A DNA stretch of 64,000 bases from Klebsiella sp. RIT-PI-d (GTDB lineage: Bacteria; Pseudomonadota; Gammaproteobacteria; Enterobacterales; Enterobacteriaceae), in NCBI RefSeq assembly GCF_001187865.1, contig NZ_LGIT01000017.1, forward strand, positions 124,001 to 188,000. The letters are read 5' to 3'. Position numbers and translations under genes: made by a program. Numbering within the stretch: the stretch's first letter is position 1; each line of letters begins with the position of its first letter. The notes beneath the pieces were generated by a model. The model did no database searches, had not been told where the DNA came from, and was given only the letters and a program-made list of their open reading frames with translations. Positions 41,012 through 55,136 of this stretch are shown piece by piece.

Positions 41012-41791
41012 TTAGCATATGGACTCTGAACCATATTCTTTAGCCGCTAACGCCTTACAAAAGTTGGCAAATGCAGTTTTGCCTTCCTGACTTACGGTGT
41101 ACCAGGCTTGATCTGTTTTGTCTTTATTCAGAGGTATAACTGCGATGGAATCGCAAAGCATAGTTATGCATCTGGTATCGAATTCCTTTAATGCGGCTGT
41201 ATCATGGTGAATAAGAACCTCCCCACAGGTAGCGAGAACTTCCAGAACTGCCTCCTTAACATCTCCATGTAGACTCTCCAGCTTTTGCTGAAAAAGTTGC
41301 ATAAACACGTCACCCTGCCCTGGTCCATTACCTGTTTCGAGTGTAAAAGCACACTGATCTTTGACAAATTTTTTTAACAAAGCCCCGACTCCGGTAGCAA
41401 CATTACCGTTGCTGTCAGTCTGATTGATCAGATCTATGACTTTTGATGGCGTATCGGTTTGATCCTTTTGAGGACTGACTCGAAATTCACCGTACATATT
41501 CCCATCATTTGCCATTTGTCTGATACCCTGGCAGGCATTTTTAATGGCGATACAATACTCTCTCGAGGGTGCCCCGGAATGGTTTTCCTGGGTTTTAACG
41601 GCATTGGCTGCGGACGTTTGTGAAGGATTTTTTTCGTAGCGCCATTTCGTCGGCGATGTTTTGCCAAAAGATTGACTGTTATTACGCACGCCAGTGAAAT
41701 GACTGGCCAGACGGCTGATTAAATGTCCTACCCTTTTGCCGATGTGCAGGTTCAATGAAGGAATGCTGACGCGGTGTCCACGAATTTGCAT
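41012..41791 (-). CDS. Orphan protein with a candidate eukaryotic-type RhoGAP-like domain; possible effector
   Basis: 259 residues from the ATG at 41791, which has AGAGG about 7 bases upstream; a TTG at 41812 is less likely. No signal peptide and no membrane segment. Residues ~1-75 are basic and Ser/Thr/Asn-rich, like a flexible leader. Residues ~78-222 follow the RhoGAP pattern: helix then GEFRVSP (Arg104 at the arginine-finger position of GIFRxSG), NVATGVGALLKKFVKDQ (Lys140/141, cf. LLKxFLRELP), and DVKEAVLEVLATCGEVLIHH (cf. the helix before NKMT). The usual Asn of NKMT is not seen. Isolated gene between ispH and dapB, opposite to both. Alternative: unrelated helical protein. The function is a hypothesis. 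Confidence 0.5.
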   Translation of the reverse strand: MQIRGHRVSIPSLNLHIGKRVGHLISRLASHFTGVRNNSQSFGKTSPTKWRYEKNPSQTSAANAVKTQENHSGAPSREYCIAIKNACQGIRQMANDGNMYGEFRVSPQKDQTDTPSKVIDLINQTDSNGNVATGVGALLKKFVKDQCAFTLETGNGPGQGDVFMQLFQQKLESLHGDVKEAVLEVLATCGEVLIHHDTAALKEFDTRCITMLCDSIAVIPLNKDKTDQAWYTVSQEGKTAFANFCKALAAKEYGSESIC

Positions 41792-42031
41792 GCAGTGCCT
41801 CTGTTTTAACAAATATTTAGCCTATGGTGCGAAAGGCTATCTTCTTTTCGAAATAAGAAATACCAAAAAACGCCTTGCCTGTGCCTGCAGGATTGAGCGC
41901 GCGGATGGCAACCGCAATATAGCTTTTACTGATATCACTTGCTGATTATCATTAAATTCTAATTATCAGCATTTTCGACTGGCGGTAGGGTAACTGGCTG
42001 GTTAATCTGAAAATGATTCACGTAAAATTAA

Positions 42032-42868
<837 letters not shown>

Positions 42869-42922
42869 AGTTTTCTCCCATTTATATGCAATTTTTTTTA
42901 TCGTAATAGTTTGATTGTAAAA

Positions 42923-42951
42923 GGGGCGGTACAGGTATCGCCCTGGTTTTT
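42923..42951 (+). terminator. dapB terminator
   Basis: A GGGGCGGTA/TATCGCCC stem (42923 to ~42943) is followed within three bases by a run of T residues. Confidence 0.6.
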
Positions 42952-43087
42952 CATGTTTCATTGCTTTTATTGTCTTAAATTCTTAAAAGAATAAATTAAA
43001 ATCGATTTTCCCTCCGGTTCTTACCTTCAAAAGCCTTTATCCTTCGCCATAGCTACCTGTTCAGACTGTTGTCGCGTTTTATCTTAT

Positions 43088-43103
43088 GCGCAAGCGTTTA
43101 CGT
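43088..43103 (+). promoter_or_regulatory. PurR box upstream of carAB
   Basis: GCGCAAGCGTTTACGT fits the PurR operator consensus (ACGCAAACGTTTxCxT). E. coli carAB P1 is also controlled by PurR. Confidence 0.7.
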
Positions 43104-43274
43104 AATGAAAGATTTCATACTTTATATGGATGGAAATAGATATTGTTGCCGGACATGGCAAAAATAACATTTAAATAACGTTTAGAGTTGACTTCATGCT
43201 GACTTATCTTCAGAATGCCGCCGTTTGCCAGAAATCCACCGGTAAACGAAATTTGCATTGATTCAGGCGTTAAT

Positions 43275-43313
43275 TATGAATTAATATGCAGATAAAGTGA
43301 GTGAATATTCTCT
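43275..43313 (+). promoter_or_regulatory. Tandem ARG boxes (ArgR operators) before carA
   Basis: Two 18-bp boxes 3 bp apart: one around TATGAATTAATATGCA (43275-43292) and one around AGTGAGTGAATATTCTC (43296-43313). Sequence and spacing are as in the E. coli carAB P2 operator. Arginine-loaded ArgR would repress. Confidence 0.75.
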
Positions 43314-43323
43314 GGAGGGTGTT

Positions 43324-44472
43324 TTGATTAAGTCAGCGCTATTGGTTCTGGAAGACGGAACCCAGTTTTACGGTCGGGCCATCGGGGCAACAGGTTCGGC
43401 GGTTGGGGAAGTCGTTTTCAATACTTCAATGACCGGTTATCAAGAAATCCTCACTGATCCTTCCTACTCCCGCCAAATCGTCACTCTTACTTATCCCCAT
43501 ATCGGCAATGTCGGCACCAATCAGGCCGATGAAGAATCTTCCCGGGTACATGCTCAGGGGCTAATTATTCGGGATCTCCCGCTGATTGCCAGCAACTACC
43601 GCAGTACCGAAGACCTCTCTTCTTACCTCAAGCGTCACAACATCGTTGCCATTGCCGATATCGATACCCGCAAACTCACTCGCCTGCTGCGTGAAAAAGG
43701 TGCACAGAACGGTTGTATCATTACCGGTGATAATCTGGATGCGCAACTGGCGCTGGAGAAGGCGAAAGCGTTCCCGGGATTGAACGGGATGGATTTAGCA
43801 AAAGAAGTGACCACGGCTGAAACCTACAGCTGGACGCAGGGAAGCTGGACCCTGGCAGGTGAACTGCCAGAGGCTACACCAGAACAGGAACTGTCCTTCC
43901 ACGTTGTGGCTTATGACTATGGTGCCAAGCGCAATATTTTGCGTATGCTGGTCGACCGCGGCTGCCGCCTGACCATTGTACCAGCCCAAACGCCGGCTGA
44001 AGAGGTGTTGAAAATGGGTCCTGACGGCATTTTCCTCTCTAACGGTCCGGGCGATCCGGCACCGTGCGATTACGCTATCAGTGCGATCAAAACCTTCCTT
44101 GAGACGGATATTCCTGTTTTTGGTATCTGCCTGGGGCATCAGCTGTTGGCTCTGGCCAGCGGGGCGAAAACCGTGAAAATGAAATTTGGTCATCATGGCG
44201 GCAACCATCCGGTTAAAGATATAGACAATAATACCGTGATGATCACTGCGCAAAACCACGGCTTTGCGGTCGATGAAGCGTCAATGCCTGCCAACCTGCG
44301 CGTAACCCATACCTCGCTGTTTGATGGCACATTACAGGGAATTCACCGTACGGATAAACCGGCATTCAGCTTCCAGGGGCACCCGGAAGCCAGCCCAGGT
44401 CCGCATGATGCCGCACCGCTGTTTGACCACTTTATCGCCTTAATTGAGCAATACCGTTCTGTCGCCAAATAA
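43324..44472 (+). CDS. carA: Carbamoyl-phosphate synthase small (glutaminase) subunit, TTG start
   Basis: 382 residues from the TTG at 43324 ([14 protein letters not shown]), preceded by GGAGGG at 43314-43319; E. coli carA also starts with UUG and has this length. Class I glutamine amidotransferase with nucleophile Cys in [15 protein letters not shown] (~269) and His-Glu in [13 protein letters not shown]. Feeds ammonia to CarB for arginine and pyrimidine synthesis. 18 bp separate it from carB. Confidence 0.97.
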   Translation: MIKSALLVLEDGTQFYGRAIGATGSAVGEVVFNTSMTGYQEILTDPSYSRQIVTLTYPHIGNVGTNQADEESSRVHAQGLIIRDLPLIASNYRSTEDLSSYLKRHNIVAIADIDTRKLTRLLREKGAQNGCIITGDNLDAQLALEKAKAFPGLNGMDLAKEVTTAETYSWTQGSWTLAGELPEATPEQELSFHVVAYDYGAKRNILRMLVDRGCRLTIVPAQTPAEEVLKMGPDGIFLSNGPGDPAPCDYAISAIKTFLETDIPVFGICLGHQLLALASGAKTVKMKFGHHGGNHPVKDIDNNTVMITAQNHGFAVDEASMPANLRVTHTSLFDGTLQGIHRTDKPAFSFQGHPEASPGPHDAAPLFDHFIALIEQYRSVAK

Positions 44473-44490
44473 TCAGGAGCCGAAAAGAAA

Positions 44491-47715
<3,225 letters not shown>

Positions 47716-47732
47716 GCCGTAAAATACCGATT

Positions 47733-47758
47733 AAAAGCCAGCGCAAGCTGGCTTTTTT
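47733..47758 (+). terminator. carAB terminator
   Basis: AAAAGCCAGC (47733-47742), loop gcaa, GCTGGCTTTT (47747-47756), with the T run to 47758. Confidence 0.92.
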
Positions 47759-47872
47759 ATTGTGTTCCCCCTGGTTTTAATAGGTTAATTTTTCCCACGT
47801 TTTTGCAGTCTTCCTTTACCATTAAAACCGTTTAATTAAACGAATCCCGTTTTTACGTTGAAGGAGAAATAC

Positions 47873-48730
47873 GTGTTAAAAAGAACGTTGCTGCTTGGGG
47901 CCTGTATTACCTTAACTGCCTGCTTTGGGGATAATAAAGAGTTCATTATTGATAATCCCACCGGGAAACCGATTGCTGTTTCAATCGACAATGAAAAAAT
48001 AACTATTCCGGCGAAAGAAACGCACAATATCAAGCTGGATGCCGGGCAACATACGCTGGCGCTGGAAAATGGCGACAACGTCAAGTTTAGCGTCTTTGAT
48101 GCCTCATCAAATTCCGGGATAAGCGGTTTAATTAACCCAACCCGCACGCGCTATGTGTACGTTGTGCAAAAATATCTGGCTGAAGGAACCACGCCTGGCA
48201 GTGAAAGCAGTGATGTCCACACCCTTACGATCAACGGCCAAACCGTTACAGGTCCGTTTAACGATCTGGGTAGCGAGCTATTTATTGATAATTTTAACCG
48301 TAACTGGGATCTGGGGCCGACAGAAGCTTTCCCGGAATCCATGTCTTCAACGTCGAAAGACAATTACAAAACTAAAATTTTCCGGGTCGACGATTTTCAG
48401 CATTATTATGCCAATGAATTTTCGCCGTCCACTGATTATAACCAGCTTACCCGCATTACCGAGTCACGCTATCAGGCGCCTGACGTCACCGCGCATTTTA
48501 CCTCGCCCGAGCTACAGCAAAACCTGGAGGATGCCACTAAAATCTATACCGCTTTTATTCATGCAGAATCGGCAAGCGAGCAGCAGGATTTACGGAAAGA
48601 ATTTGAAAAACAGAATCGGGAGAAGTGGCGCAAGCTTAAAACCGGCGGCGAGGAAACAACAAAGTATTATGAGGTCATGAACACACTGCACTTCACCATG
48701 ATGAGTTCTATTCTTGAGCTGAAAAAGTAG
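47873..48730 (+). CDS. Uncharacterised lipoprotein (GTG start)
   Basis: 285 residues from a GTG at 47873 with AAGGAG (47861-47866) six bases upstream. The N-terminus is a lipoprotein signal, LLLGACITLTACFGDN, with lipobox LTAC. The mature N-terminal part (IDNPTGKPIAVSIDNEKITI to about residue 75) reads as a small beta domain; the rest is mixed and acidic with a helical C-terminus. I do not recognise the family. It occupies the carB-folA interval where E. coli has cai/fix genes. Moderately AT-rich. Confidence 0.75.
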   Translation: MLKRTLLLGACITLTACFGDNKEFIIDNPTGKPIAVSIDNEKITIPAKETHNIKLDAGQHTLALENGDNVKFSVFDASSNSGISGLINPTRTRYVYVVQKYLAEGTTPGSESSDVHTLTINGQTVTGPFNDLGSELFIDNFNRNWDLGPTEAFPESMSSTSKDNYKTKIFRVDDFQHYYANEFSPSTDYNQLTRITESRYQAPDVTAHFTSPELQQNLEDATKIYTAFIHAESASEQQDLRKEFEKQNREKWRKLKTGGEETTKYYEVMNTLHFTMMSSILELKK

Positions 48731-48861
48731 CTTTTCGGAAAGGCACCTGCGCGTCCAGGTGCCCGACTTCGGAACCGTCTGGTTTTCCGTCCGCTTTCAG
48801 TAATTTAATCTAAAATAATCAGGTAAGTAATCAAATCCAACTGAAAGCAAGGGAGTACACC

Positions 48862-49095
48862 ATGCGCAAGAATCTTTTTATCTCTTCACTTTTTGCTGCC
48901 GCAGCCCTGTTAACCGTCGCCGGTTGTTCCTCTAACCAGGCCGTTAAGACTACCGATGGCAAAACGATTGTGACCGATGGCAAGCCAGAAGTGGACAGCG
49001 ATACCGGTCTGGTTTCCTATGAAAATGCTGAAACCGGTAAAACCGAGCAAATTAACCGCGATCAGGTTAAAGGAATGAATGAACTCGATAATTAA
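48862..49095 (+). CDS. Small YgdI/YgdR-like (DUF903) lipoprotein
   Basis: 77 residues: signal with lipobox ([11 protein letters not shown]), then a compact domain ([20 protein letters not shown]) typical of YgdI/YgdR-type enterobacterial lipoproteins. GGGAG lies before the ATG. The E. coli homologues are of unknown function. 131 bp after the larger lipoprotein; convergent with the autotransporter. Confidence 0.82.
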   Translation: MRKNLFISSLFAAAALLTVAGCSSNQAVKTTDGKTIVTDGKPEVDSDTGLVSYENAETGKTEQINRDQVKGMNELDN

Positions 49096-49156
49096 GCATT
49101 TTGTGATGGCTATGTAATGGCGGGGTTTACCTGCACTGGCATAGCGATTGACAGAT

Positions 49157-49187
49157 AAAAAAGCAGCGGTCCGACCGCTGCTTTTTT
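49157..49187. terminator. Bidirectional terminator between the small lipoprotein and the autotransporter
   Basis: AAAAAAGCAGCGGT (49157-49170) pairs with ACCGCTGCTTTTTT (49174-49187) around a 3-nt loop; A and T runs serve both strands. Confidence 0.9.
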
Positions 49188-49198
49188 GTTGGCAGGAA

Positions 49199-52048
49199 TT
49201 ACCAGCGGTGGTTCAGCAGAACATGGCCACCATAGGCCGCGTAGCTATTTTCCCCCCATTCACCGCTTGCGCGCAGTGAAATGGTGGTGCTTTCACTCAG
49301 ATTTCCGGTAACGCCCAGTTCTAGCTGACCGCGGTCGTCGGGAGTATCATTGCTGACGCTCTCATCGTTAAATGTGACGTCGTTCTGACCTGCGCCTTTC
49401 AGCCAGTTTACTGCAACATACGGTTGCCACGCTTTAACATCTTTCTGCTGGAAGTAGCTGGATTTCACTCCGAGACGACCGAGTATGCTGTCATTGTCTT
49501 TGGTCGAGATGCGCACGCCATCTTTATCCGTATGATCGTCCTGGTCCAGATAGCTATAAATGAGCTGTGCCTGCGGTTCAATTTTCCAGGTCCGTTCATT
49601 TTCGGATGCTACAATCCATGCGTGGCCAACTTCCATAGACACAGCAAAGCCCTCACTGTCGTAATCTTCATCGTTACGATCGCTGGTTACTTTATTGTTA
49701 TACCAGCTATAAGAGGCCCAGGTATCTATGTAGCTGCCCAGCCGCAGATTCTCATCCTCCTGCCAGGTGGCATACAGACCGGCGTTAAAACCATCCACTT
49801 TACCTTCAGCATCACGCTTATTATTTTTAGCGCTGGAATGGGTTTTTGCCTGACCAGCACCAAACATCGCGCCAGCGTGTAAAACGCCGGTATCCATTGG
49901 CTTGCTGAGGAAATCGCTGCCGATCTGCAGGACGGTTGCGGTAGTGTCATAGTTAACTTTATCGCCGCCTGCATCATTTTCATGATAGTGACCTTTGACG
50001 TACATCCAGGTATTCAAATCCTCTTTGTTACGGAAGGTAAGCTGATCGCGATCGTCACGCTTTTGCAGGAACATACTCTGAGCAGCCAGATAGTTACCTA
50101 AATAGGCTCCTACTTCCGGGGCCATAACTTCAGGGACATTGTCGCCACCGTTGTCGGTATTACCACCGCTGTCGTCATTACCACCGCTGCCGTCATTGCC
50201 ACCGCTGTCGTCATTGCCACCGCTGTCATTATTACCACCGCTATCGTCATTGCCATCCTGGTCATCAGGATTTACAATCGATTCCAGATACCAGTTACCG
50301 TCGTTATGTTGATTAAGGCTGTATTCCCATGCGCCAACAACAACGGGACGCGTCAATGACAGCGTGGCGTCAGAGTTCCCCCCTACGCTAACCACTTCCA
50401 TACCGTTGACGGTTTGTGCGCCCATTCCGCCGATATTAGTAATGCTTACCCCTGACTGGCCGAAACTGCTGCCGGTAATCGTTAAGTGATCCGTCGGCGC
50501 GTTGTCGTCACCCAGCTCACTGTTCATCACGATTGTGCTACCTTCAGACCCGGTGTAATCGCCGATAATCGTGAAGTCATTACCCACACTATTGTCCTGA
50601 GCTGCAAGAAGCAGAGTACCGCTGTTGCTTACATTACCATTGATGGTATCAGCGCCTGTTGCCGTAGATGTTATGTTCCCACTGATGGCATTCCACGCTG
50701 CCAGTGTGCCGCCCCTGAGAACGTTAATATTGTTATTAACCTCGCCTGCGGACGCAAACTGCGCGCCGTTCTCAATAGTGATGCTTGCACTGCTGCCGCT
50801 GACGCCAAGCGTTGCGCCTTCAGCAACCAGCGTAGTGCCGCTGTATAGCGTGGTATTACCTGTATAGCTATTATTTCCCGTCAGCGTCAGCCTGTTGGCA
50901 TCTTTTTTTTCGACGCTTCCGCTGCCAGTGATACCGGTTGCGAAACGTGAATCAACGCCCTGATTGAAGATGACGGTGCCATTATTGGTCAACTCTCCGC
51001 TAAGGCTTGCTGTACTTTGCCCATCGCCCAATTGCAGCGAGGCATTCTCAGCAACCCATGTTGTCCCCTCGCTATTGGTGACCGCCCCTGACAGCGTAAG
51101 CTCGCCGCTATTTATCTGCAGAGAGTTTCCGGACCCAATAATGTCTATGTCACCCGTCAGGGTCCAGTTGTCGCCATCCATTATCATTGATGCGAAACCA
51201 TCGTCATCATTCAGGCCAATAAAATTGCTGTCCTCAGTACCCGTTCCAAGCAGCCTGACGGTATTGCCTGTCGATAAGGTTGAAACTACATCACCATTGA
51301 GTACTGAGCCGGTATCAAGGGTCAACGTATTATTTTTGCTGCTGGCGAATAAAATTGCCGTATCACCGCCACCTAACAACCCTGAGTTGGCAATGTCAGC
51401 TTTAGCACTGGCGGTAATTTCAATACCATTGGTTGTACCGTTAATCGTTCCGGTATTAGTGATTTTAGAATTACCGCCGGTCAGAAGGATCCCATCTCCC
51501 CCGGAACCGGAAATAATGCCTTCATTATGAATACCGATCCCGGCACCTACGCTGATACCAGTTTTACCTTCGATGATCCCGCTTACGGCGTTAGTCAGCG
51601 TCAGTGCGGATGTATTTTCACTCACAAATATTCCATGTTCAGCGCCGGAAATTTTACCACTATTATTAAATTGGCCGAGCATAGACTCAATATTGACGGC
51701 ATTGCCCGACGCAGAGGTAATAGTTGCGCCTTCTTCATTATTAATGGTGATGCTTTGCGCTTCGGTATCGATTGCTAATCCGTTACCGCTACCGGAAATA
51801 TTTCCATCATTAGTCACCATTTCCGTTGCATGGCCTGAGACAGTAACGGCCGGGATAGTATCAGGGGAGGAAATTGTGACGTCTTTGTTAATCGTGTAGC
51901 TTTTATCCGTGGCGAAGGTTTGCGGGAGGGATGTCGACTTATCAATAGTTGCCGCTGAACTAATTATTGGTGTGAATATTAAAAAGGCAGGAAAAAAACA
52001 ACTGAGGGTTTTTGTAATTCTATTTAATTCAAATTTCTTATTGCTCAT
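49199..52048 (-). CDS. Type V autotransporter adhesin-like protein (AIDA/pertactin type)
   Basis: About 949 residues from the ATG at 52048 (MSNKKFELN); an in-frame ATG at 52081 adds 11 residues. Signal peptide (LSCFFPAFLIFTPIISSAA), a passenger of Asn/Gly/Ser/Thr-rich beta-helix repeats (~35-600: NDGNISGSGNG, ITNTGTINGTTNG, LTLTGNNSYTGNTTL), a repetitive Gly/Asn/Asp linker (~605-640) and a C-terminal 12-strand beta barrel (~680-949) ending in LNHRW with the required terminal aromatic. Exported by Sec, inserted by Bam. Likely surface adhesin or aggregation factor; ligand unknown. It occupies the locus next to folA where E. coli has kefFC. Confidence 0.88.
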   Translation of the reverse strand: MSNKKFELNRITKTLSCFFPAFLIFTPIISSAATIDKSTSLPQTFATDKSYTINKDVTISSPDTIPAVTVSGHATEMVTNDGNISGSGNGLAIDTEAQSITINNEEGATITSASGNAVNIESMLGQFNNSGKISGAEHGIFVSENTSALTLTNAVSGIIEGKTGISVGAGIGIHNEGIISGSGGDGILLTGGNSKITNTGTINGTTNGIEITASAKADIANSGLLGGGDTAILFASSKNNTLTLDTGSVLNGDVVSTLSTGNTVRLLGTGTEDSNFIGLNDDDGFASMIMDGDNWTLTGDIDIIGSGNSLQINSGELTLSGAVTNSEGTTWVAENASLQLGDGQSTASLSGELTNNGTVIFNQGVDSRFATGITGSGSVEKKDANRLTLTGNNSYTGNTTLYSGTTLVAEGATLGVSGSSASITIENGAQFASAGEVNNNINVLRGGTLAAWNAISGNITSTATGADTINGNVSNSGTLLLAAQDNSVGNDFTIIGDYTGSEGSTIVMNSELGDDNAPTDHLTITGSSFGQSGVSITNIGGMGAQTVNGMEVVSVGGNSDATLSLTRPVVVGAWEYSLNQHNDGNWYLESIVNPDDQDGNDDSGGNNDSGGNDDSGGNDGSGGNDDSGGNTDNGGDNVPEVMAPEVGAYLGNYLAAQSMFLQKRDDRDQLTFRNKEDLNTWMYVKGHYHENDAGGDKVNYDTTATVLQIGSDFLSKPMDTGVLHAGAMFGAGQAKTHSSAKNNKRDAEGKVDGFNAGLYATWQEDENLRLGSYIDTWASYSWYNNKVTSDRNDEDYDSEGFAVSMEVGHAWIVASENERTWKIEPQAQLIYSYLDQDDHTDKDGVRISTKDNDSILGRLGVKSSYFQQKDVKAWQPYVAVNWLKGAGQNDVTFNDESVSNDTPDDRGQLELGVTGNLSESTTISLRASGEWGENSYAAYGGHVLLNHRW
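50143..50250 (-). repeat. Six 18-bp tandem repeats in the autotransporter linker
   Basis: Units start at 50143, 50161, 50179, 50197, 50215 and 50233, each a variant of TACCACCGCTGTCGTCAT. They encode repeated Gly-Gly-Asn-Asp-Asp-Ser. The number of units could vary by slippage without breaking the frame. Confidence 0.85.
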
Positions 52049-53032
<984 letters not shown>

Positions 53033-53034
53033 GC

Positions 53035-53059
53035 AAAAGCCCCGCACGCGGGGCTTTTT
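53035..53059. terminator. Bidirectional folA/apaH terminator
   Basis: AAAAGCCCCGC (53035-53045) pairs with GCGGGGC plus T run (53048-53059), in the convergent gap between folA and apaH. Confidence 0.9.
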
Positions 53060-53080
53060 GTTGCCCAGTCAGGCGGCCTG

Positions 53081-53929
53081 TTATGAGGCTACCGCCTCAC
53101 CTGCGTCAGGATCCATCTGCCGGTTTGACGGCTGAACAAAGTACTGCTTATCTTCCCAGCGCATGCAGGTCATATCGCCGCCCCAGCAACAGCCGGTATC
53201 CAGCGCGTAGACGCCTTCCGGCGTGCCTTTTCCTTCCAGCGATGCCCAGTGGCCAAACACAATGCTGTACGCTTCACTCACCGGTCCCGGAATGGCAAAC
53301 CAGGGTTTGAGTGGTGCAGGTGCATTTTCCGGCGCTTCTTTGGCGTACATATCCAGCTGGCCGTTCGGAAAGCAATACCGCATACGGGTAAACGCATTGG
53401 TGATAAAGCGCAGCCGGGCTACGCCTGACAGTTCAGGAGACCAGTTGTTTGGCATGTCACCATACATGGCATCAAGGAAGAAAGGATAGGAGTCGCTGGC
53501 CAGTACGGCTTCGACATCGCGCGCGCAGGCAATAGCGGTCGGCAGATCCCACTGAGGGGTAATACCCGCGTGCGCCATCACCAGCTTTTTCTCTTCATCG
53601 ACCTGAAGCAGCGGCTGGCGGCGTAGCCAGTTAATCAGTTCATCGGCATCCGGTGCGTCAAGCAGCGGCGAAATACGGTCTTTAGGTTTGTTACGGCTAA
53701 TGCCTGCAAAAACGGCCAGAAGATGTAAATCGTGGTTGCCGAGTACCATGCGTACGCTATCACCAAGCGACTTGACGAAACGCAGGACGTCCAGCGAGCC
53801 GGGACCCCGGGCAACCAAATCGCCCGTTAACCAGAGAGTGTCTTGCTCAGGGGTAAAGTTTACCTGCTTTAACAACGCGATCAGTTCATCGTAGCAACCA
53901 TGAACATCGCCAATCAGATATGTCGACAT
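53081..53929 (-). CDS. apaH: Diadenosine tetraphosphatase (symmetrical)
   Basis: 282 residues, metallophosphatase: [15 protein letters not shown] (metal ligands Asp and His at ~8-10), [15 protein letters not shown], and [11 protein letters not shown]. Hydrolyses Ap4A to two ADP and removes Np4 caps from RNA. Last gene of the lptD-surA-pdxA-rsmA-apaG-apaH operon, 4 bp after apaG. Confidence 0.97.
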   Translation of the reverse strand: MSTYLIGDVHGCYDELIALLKQVNFTPEQDTLWLTGDLVARGPGSLDVLRFVKSLGDSVRMVLGNHDLHLLAVFAGISRNKPKDRISPLLDAPDADELINWLRRQPLLQVDEEKKLVMAHAGITPQWDLPTAIACARDVEAVLASDSYPFFLDAMYGDMPNNWSPELSGVARLRFITNAFTRMRYCFPNGQLDMYAKEAPENAPAPLKPWFAIPGPVSEAYSIVFGHWASLEGKGTPEGVYALDTGCCWGGDMTCMRWEDKQYFVQPSNRQMDPDAGEAVAS

Positions 53930-53933
53930 AGTT

Positions 53934-54311
53934 TTAATGGATCAGAGTAGGGACAGCGAGTCGGAAAACGGGAATATCGATGGTGAACGCATTACCATTT
54001 TCATCGATCATATCGTAGTGGCCCTGCATTGTGCCGAGAGGCGTTTCGAGTACGGCACCGCTGGTATATTGATATTCACTTCCGGGCGCGATGTGAGGCT
54101 GAACGCCGACCACACCTTCGCCCTGTACTTCAGTTTCACGACCGTTGGCATTGGTAATTAACCAGTAACGGCCTAAAAGCTGAACCGGATGTCGCCCCAG
54201 ATTACGAATAATCACCGTATAGGAAAAAACGTAGCGCTCATCTTCGACAGAGGACTGCGCCTCAATGTAGACGCTCTGGACCTGTACGCAAACTCGGGGC
54301 GAATTAATCAT
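53934..54311 (-). CDS. apaG: ApaG protein (Co2+/Mg2+ efflux-associated)
   Basis: 125 residues with the fibronectin III-like ApaG fold: [50 protein letters not shown]. Function unsettled; linked to CorA-related divalent cation phenotypes. Three bases follow rsmA. Confidence 0.95.
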   Translation of the reverse strand: MINSPRVCVQVQSVYIEAQSSVEDERYVFSYTVIIRNLGRHPVQLLGRYWLITNANGRETEVQGEGVVGVQPHIAPGSEYQYTSGAVLETPLGTMQGHYDMIDENGNAFTIDIPVFRLAVPTLIH

Positions 54312-54314
54312 CGG

Positions 54315-55136
54315 TTAGCTCTCTTTAGGTGGCGTGTTATCGACCAGATAATTAGCCAGCTTGCAGTATTGCGCAACCGAGATATTCTCGGCACGCATAG
54401 CGGGATCGACACCCAGCTCCGTCAGTACCTCAACGCTAAACACGTTGCCGAGACTGTTACGGATAGTTTTACGACGCTGGTTGAAGGCTTCGGTCGTAAT
54501 ACGGCTCAGCACGCGAATTTCTTTTACCGGATGTGGCATCACGGCATGCGGTACCAGACGGACAACCGCGGAATCGACTTTTGGCGCAGGCGTAAAGGCG
54601 GTCGGCGGAACTTCCAGTACCGGGATCACTTGACAATAATATTGTGCCATGACGCTTAATCGACCATACGCTTTACTGTTTGGTCCTGCAACCAGTCGAT
54701 TGACCACTTCTTTTTGCAACATAAAGTGCATGTCAGCAATGGCGTTAGTATAGCTAAAGAGGTGGAACATCAGCGGGGTAGAAATATTGTAAGGCAGGTT
54801 GCCGAACACCCGCAGCGGCTGACCCAGCGTCTCTGACAGCTCGCTGAAGTTCATGGTCATCGCATCCTGCTGGTAAACCGTCAGCTTCGGCCCGAGAAAC
54901 GGGTGCGTTTGCAGACGCGCAGCCAGATCGCGGTCCAGCTCAATGACCGTCATTTTATCCAGACGTTCACCAACCGGCTCGGTCAGTGCGGCAAGACCGG
55001 GGCCGATTTCAACCATAGCCTGGCCTTTTTGCGGATTAATGGCCGATACAATGCTGTCGATCACGAATTGATCGTTGAGGAAGTTCTGCCCGAAGCGTTT
55101 ACGGGCTAAGTGGCCCTGATGGACTCGATTATTCAT
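54315..55136 (-). CDS. rsmA: 16S rRNA (A1518/A1519) dimethyltransferase
   Basis: 273 residues, also called ksgA. SAM-binding motifs [12 protein letters not shown] and [13 protein letters not shown], and catalytic GNLPYNIST (~113-121). Dimethylates two adenines in helix 45 during 30S maturation; loss gives kasugamycin resistance. Overlaps pdxA by 4 bp. Confidence 0.97.
   Translation of the reverse strand: MNNRVHQGHLARKRFGQNFLNDQFVIDSIVSAINPQKGQAMVEIGPGLAALTEPVGERLDKMTVIELDRDLAARLQTHPFLGPKLTVYQQDAMTMNFSELSETLGQPLRVFGNLPYNISTPLMFHLFSYTNAIADMHFMLQKEVVNRLVAGPNSKAYGRLSVMAQYYCQVIPVLEVPPTAFTPAPKVDSAVVRLVPHAVMPHPVKEIRVLSRITTEAFNQRRKTIRNSLGNVFSVEVLTELGVDPAMRAENISVAQYCKLANYLVDNTPPKES

Larger units (their letters stand above)
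42869..43323. promoter_or_regulatory. dapB-carA intergenic region (carAB control region)
   Basis: 455 bp without a gene. It holds the dapB terminator, a PurR box, two ARG boxes and the carA leader, matching the two-promoter (pyrimidine/purine-controlled P1 and arginine-controlled P2) control of E. coli carAB. Confidence 0.8.
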
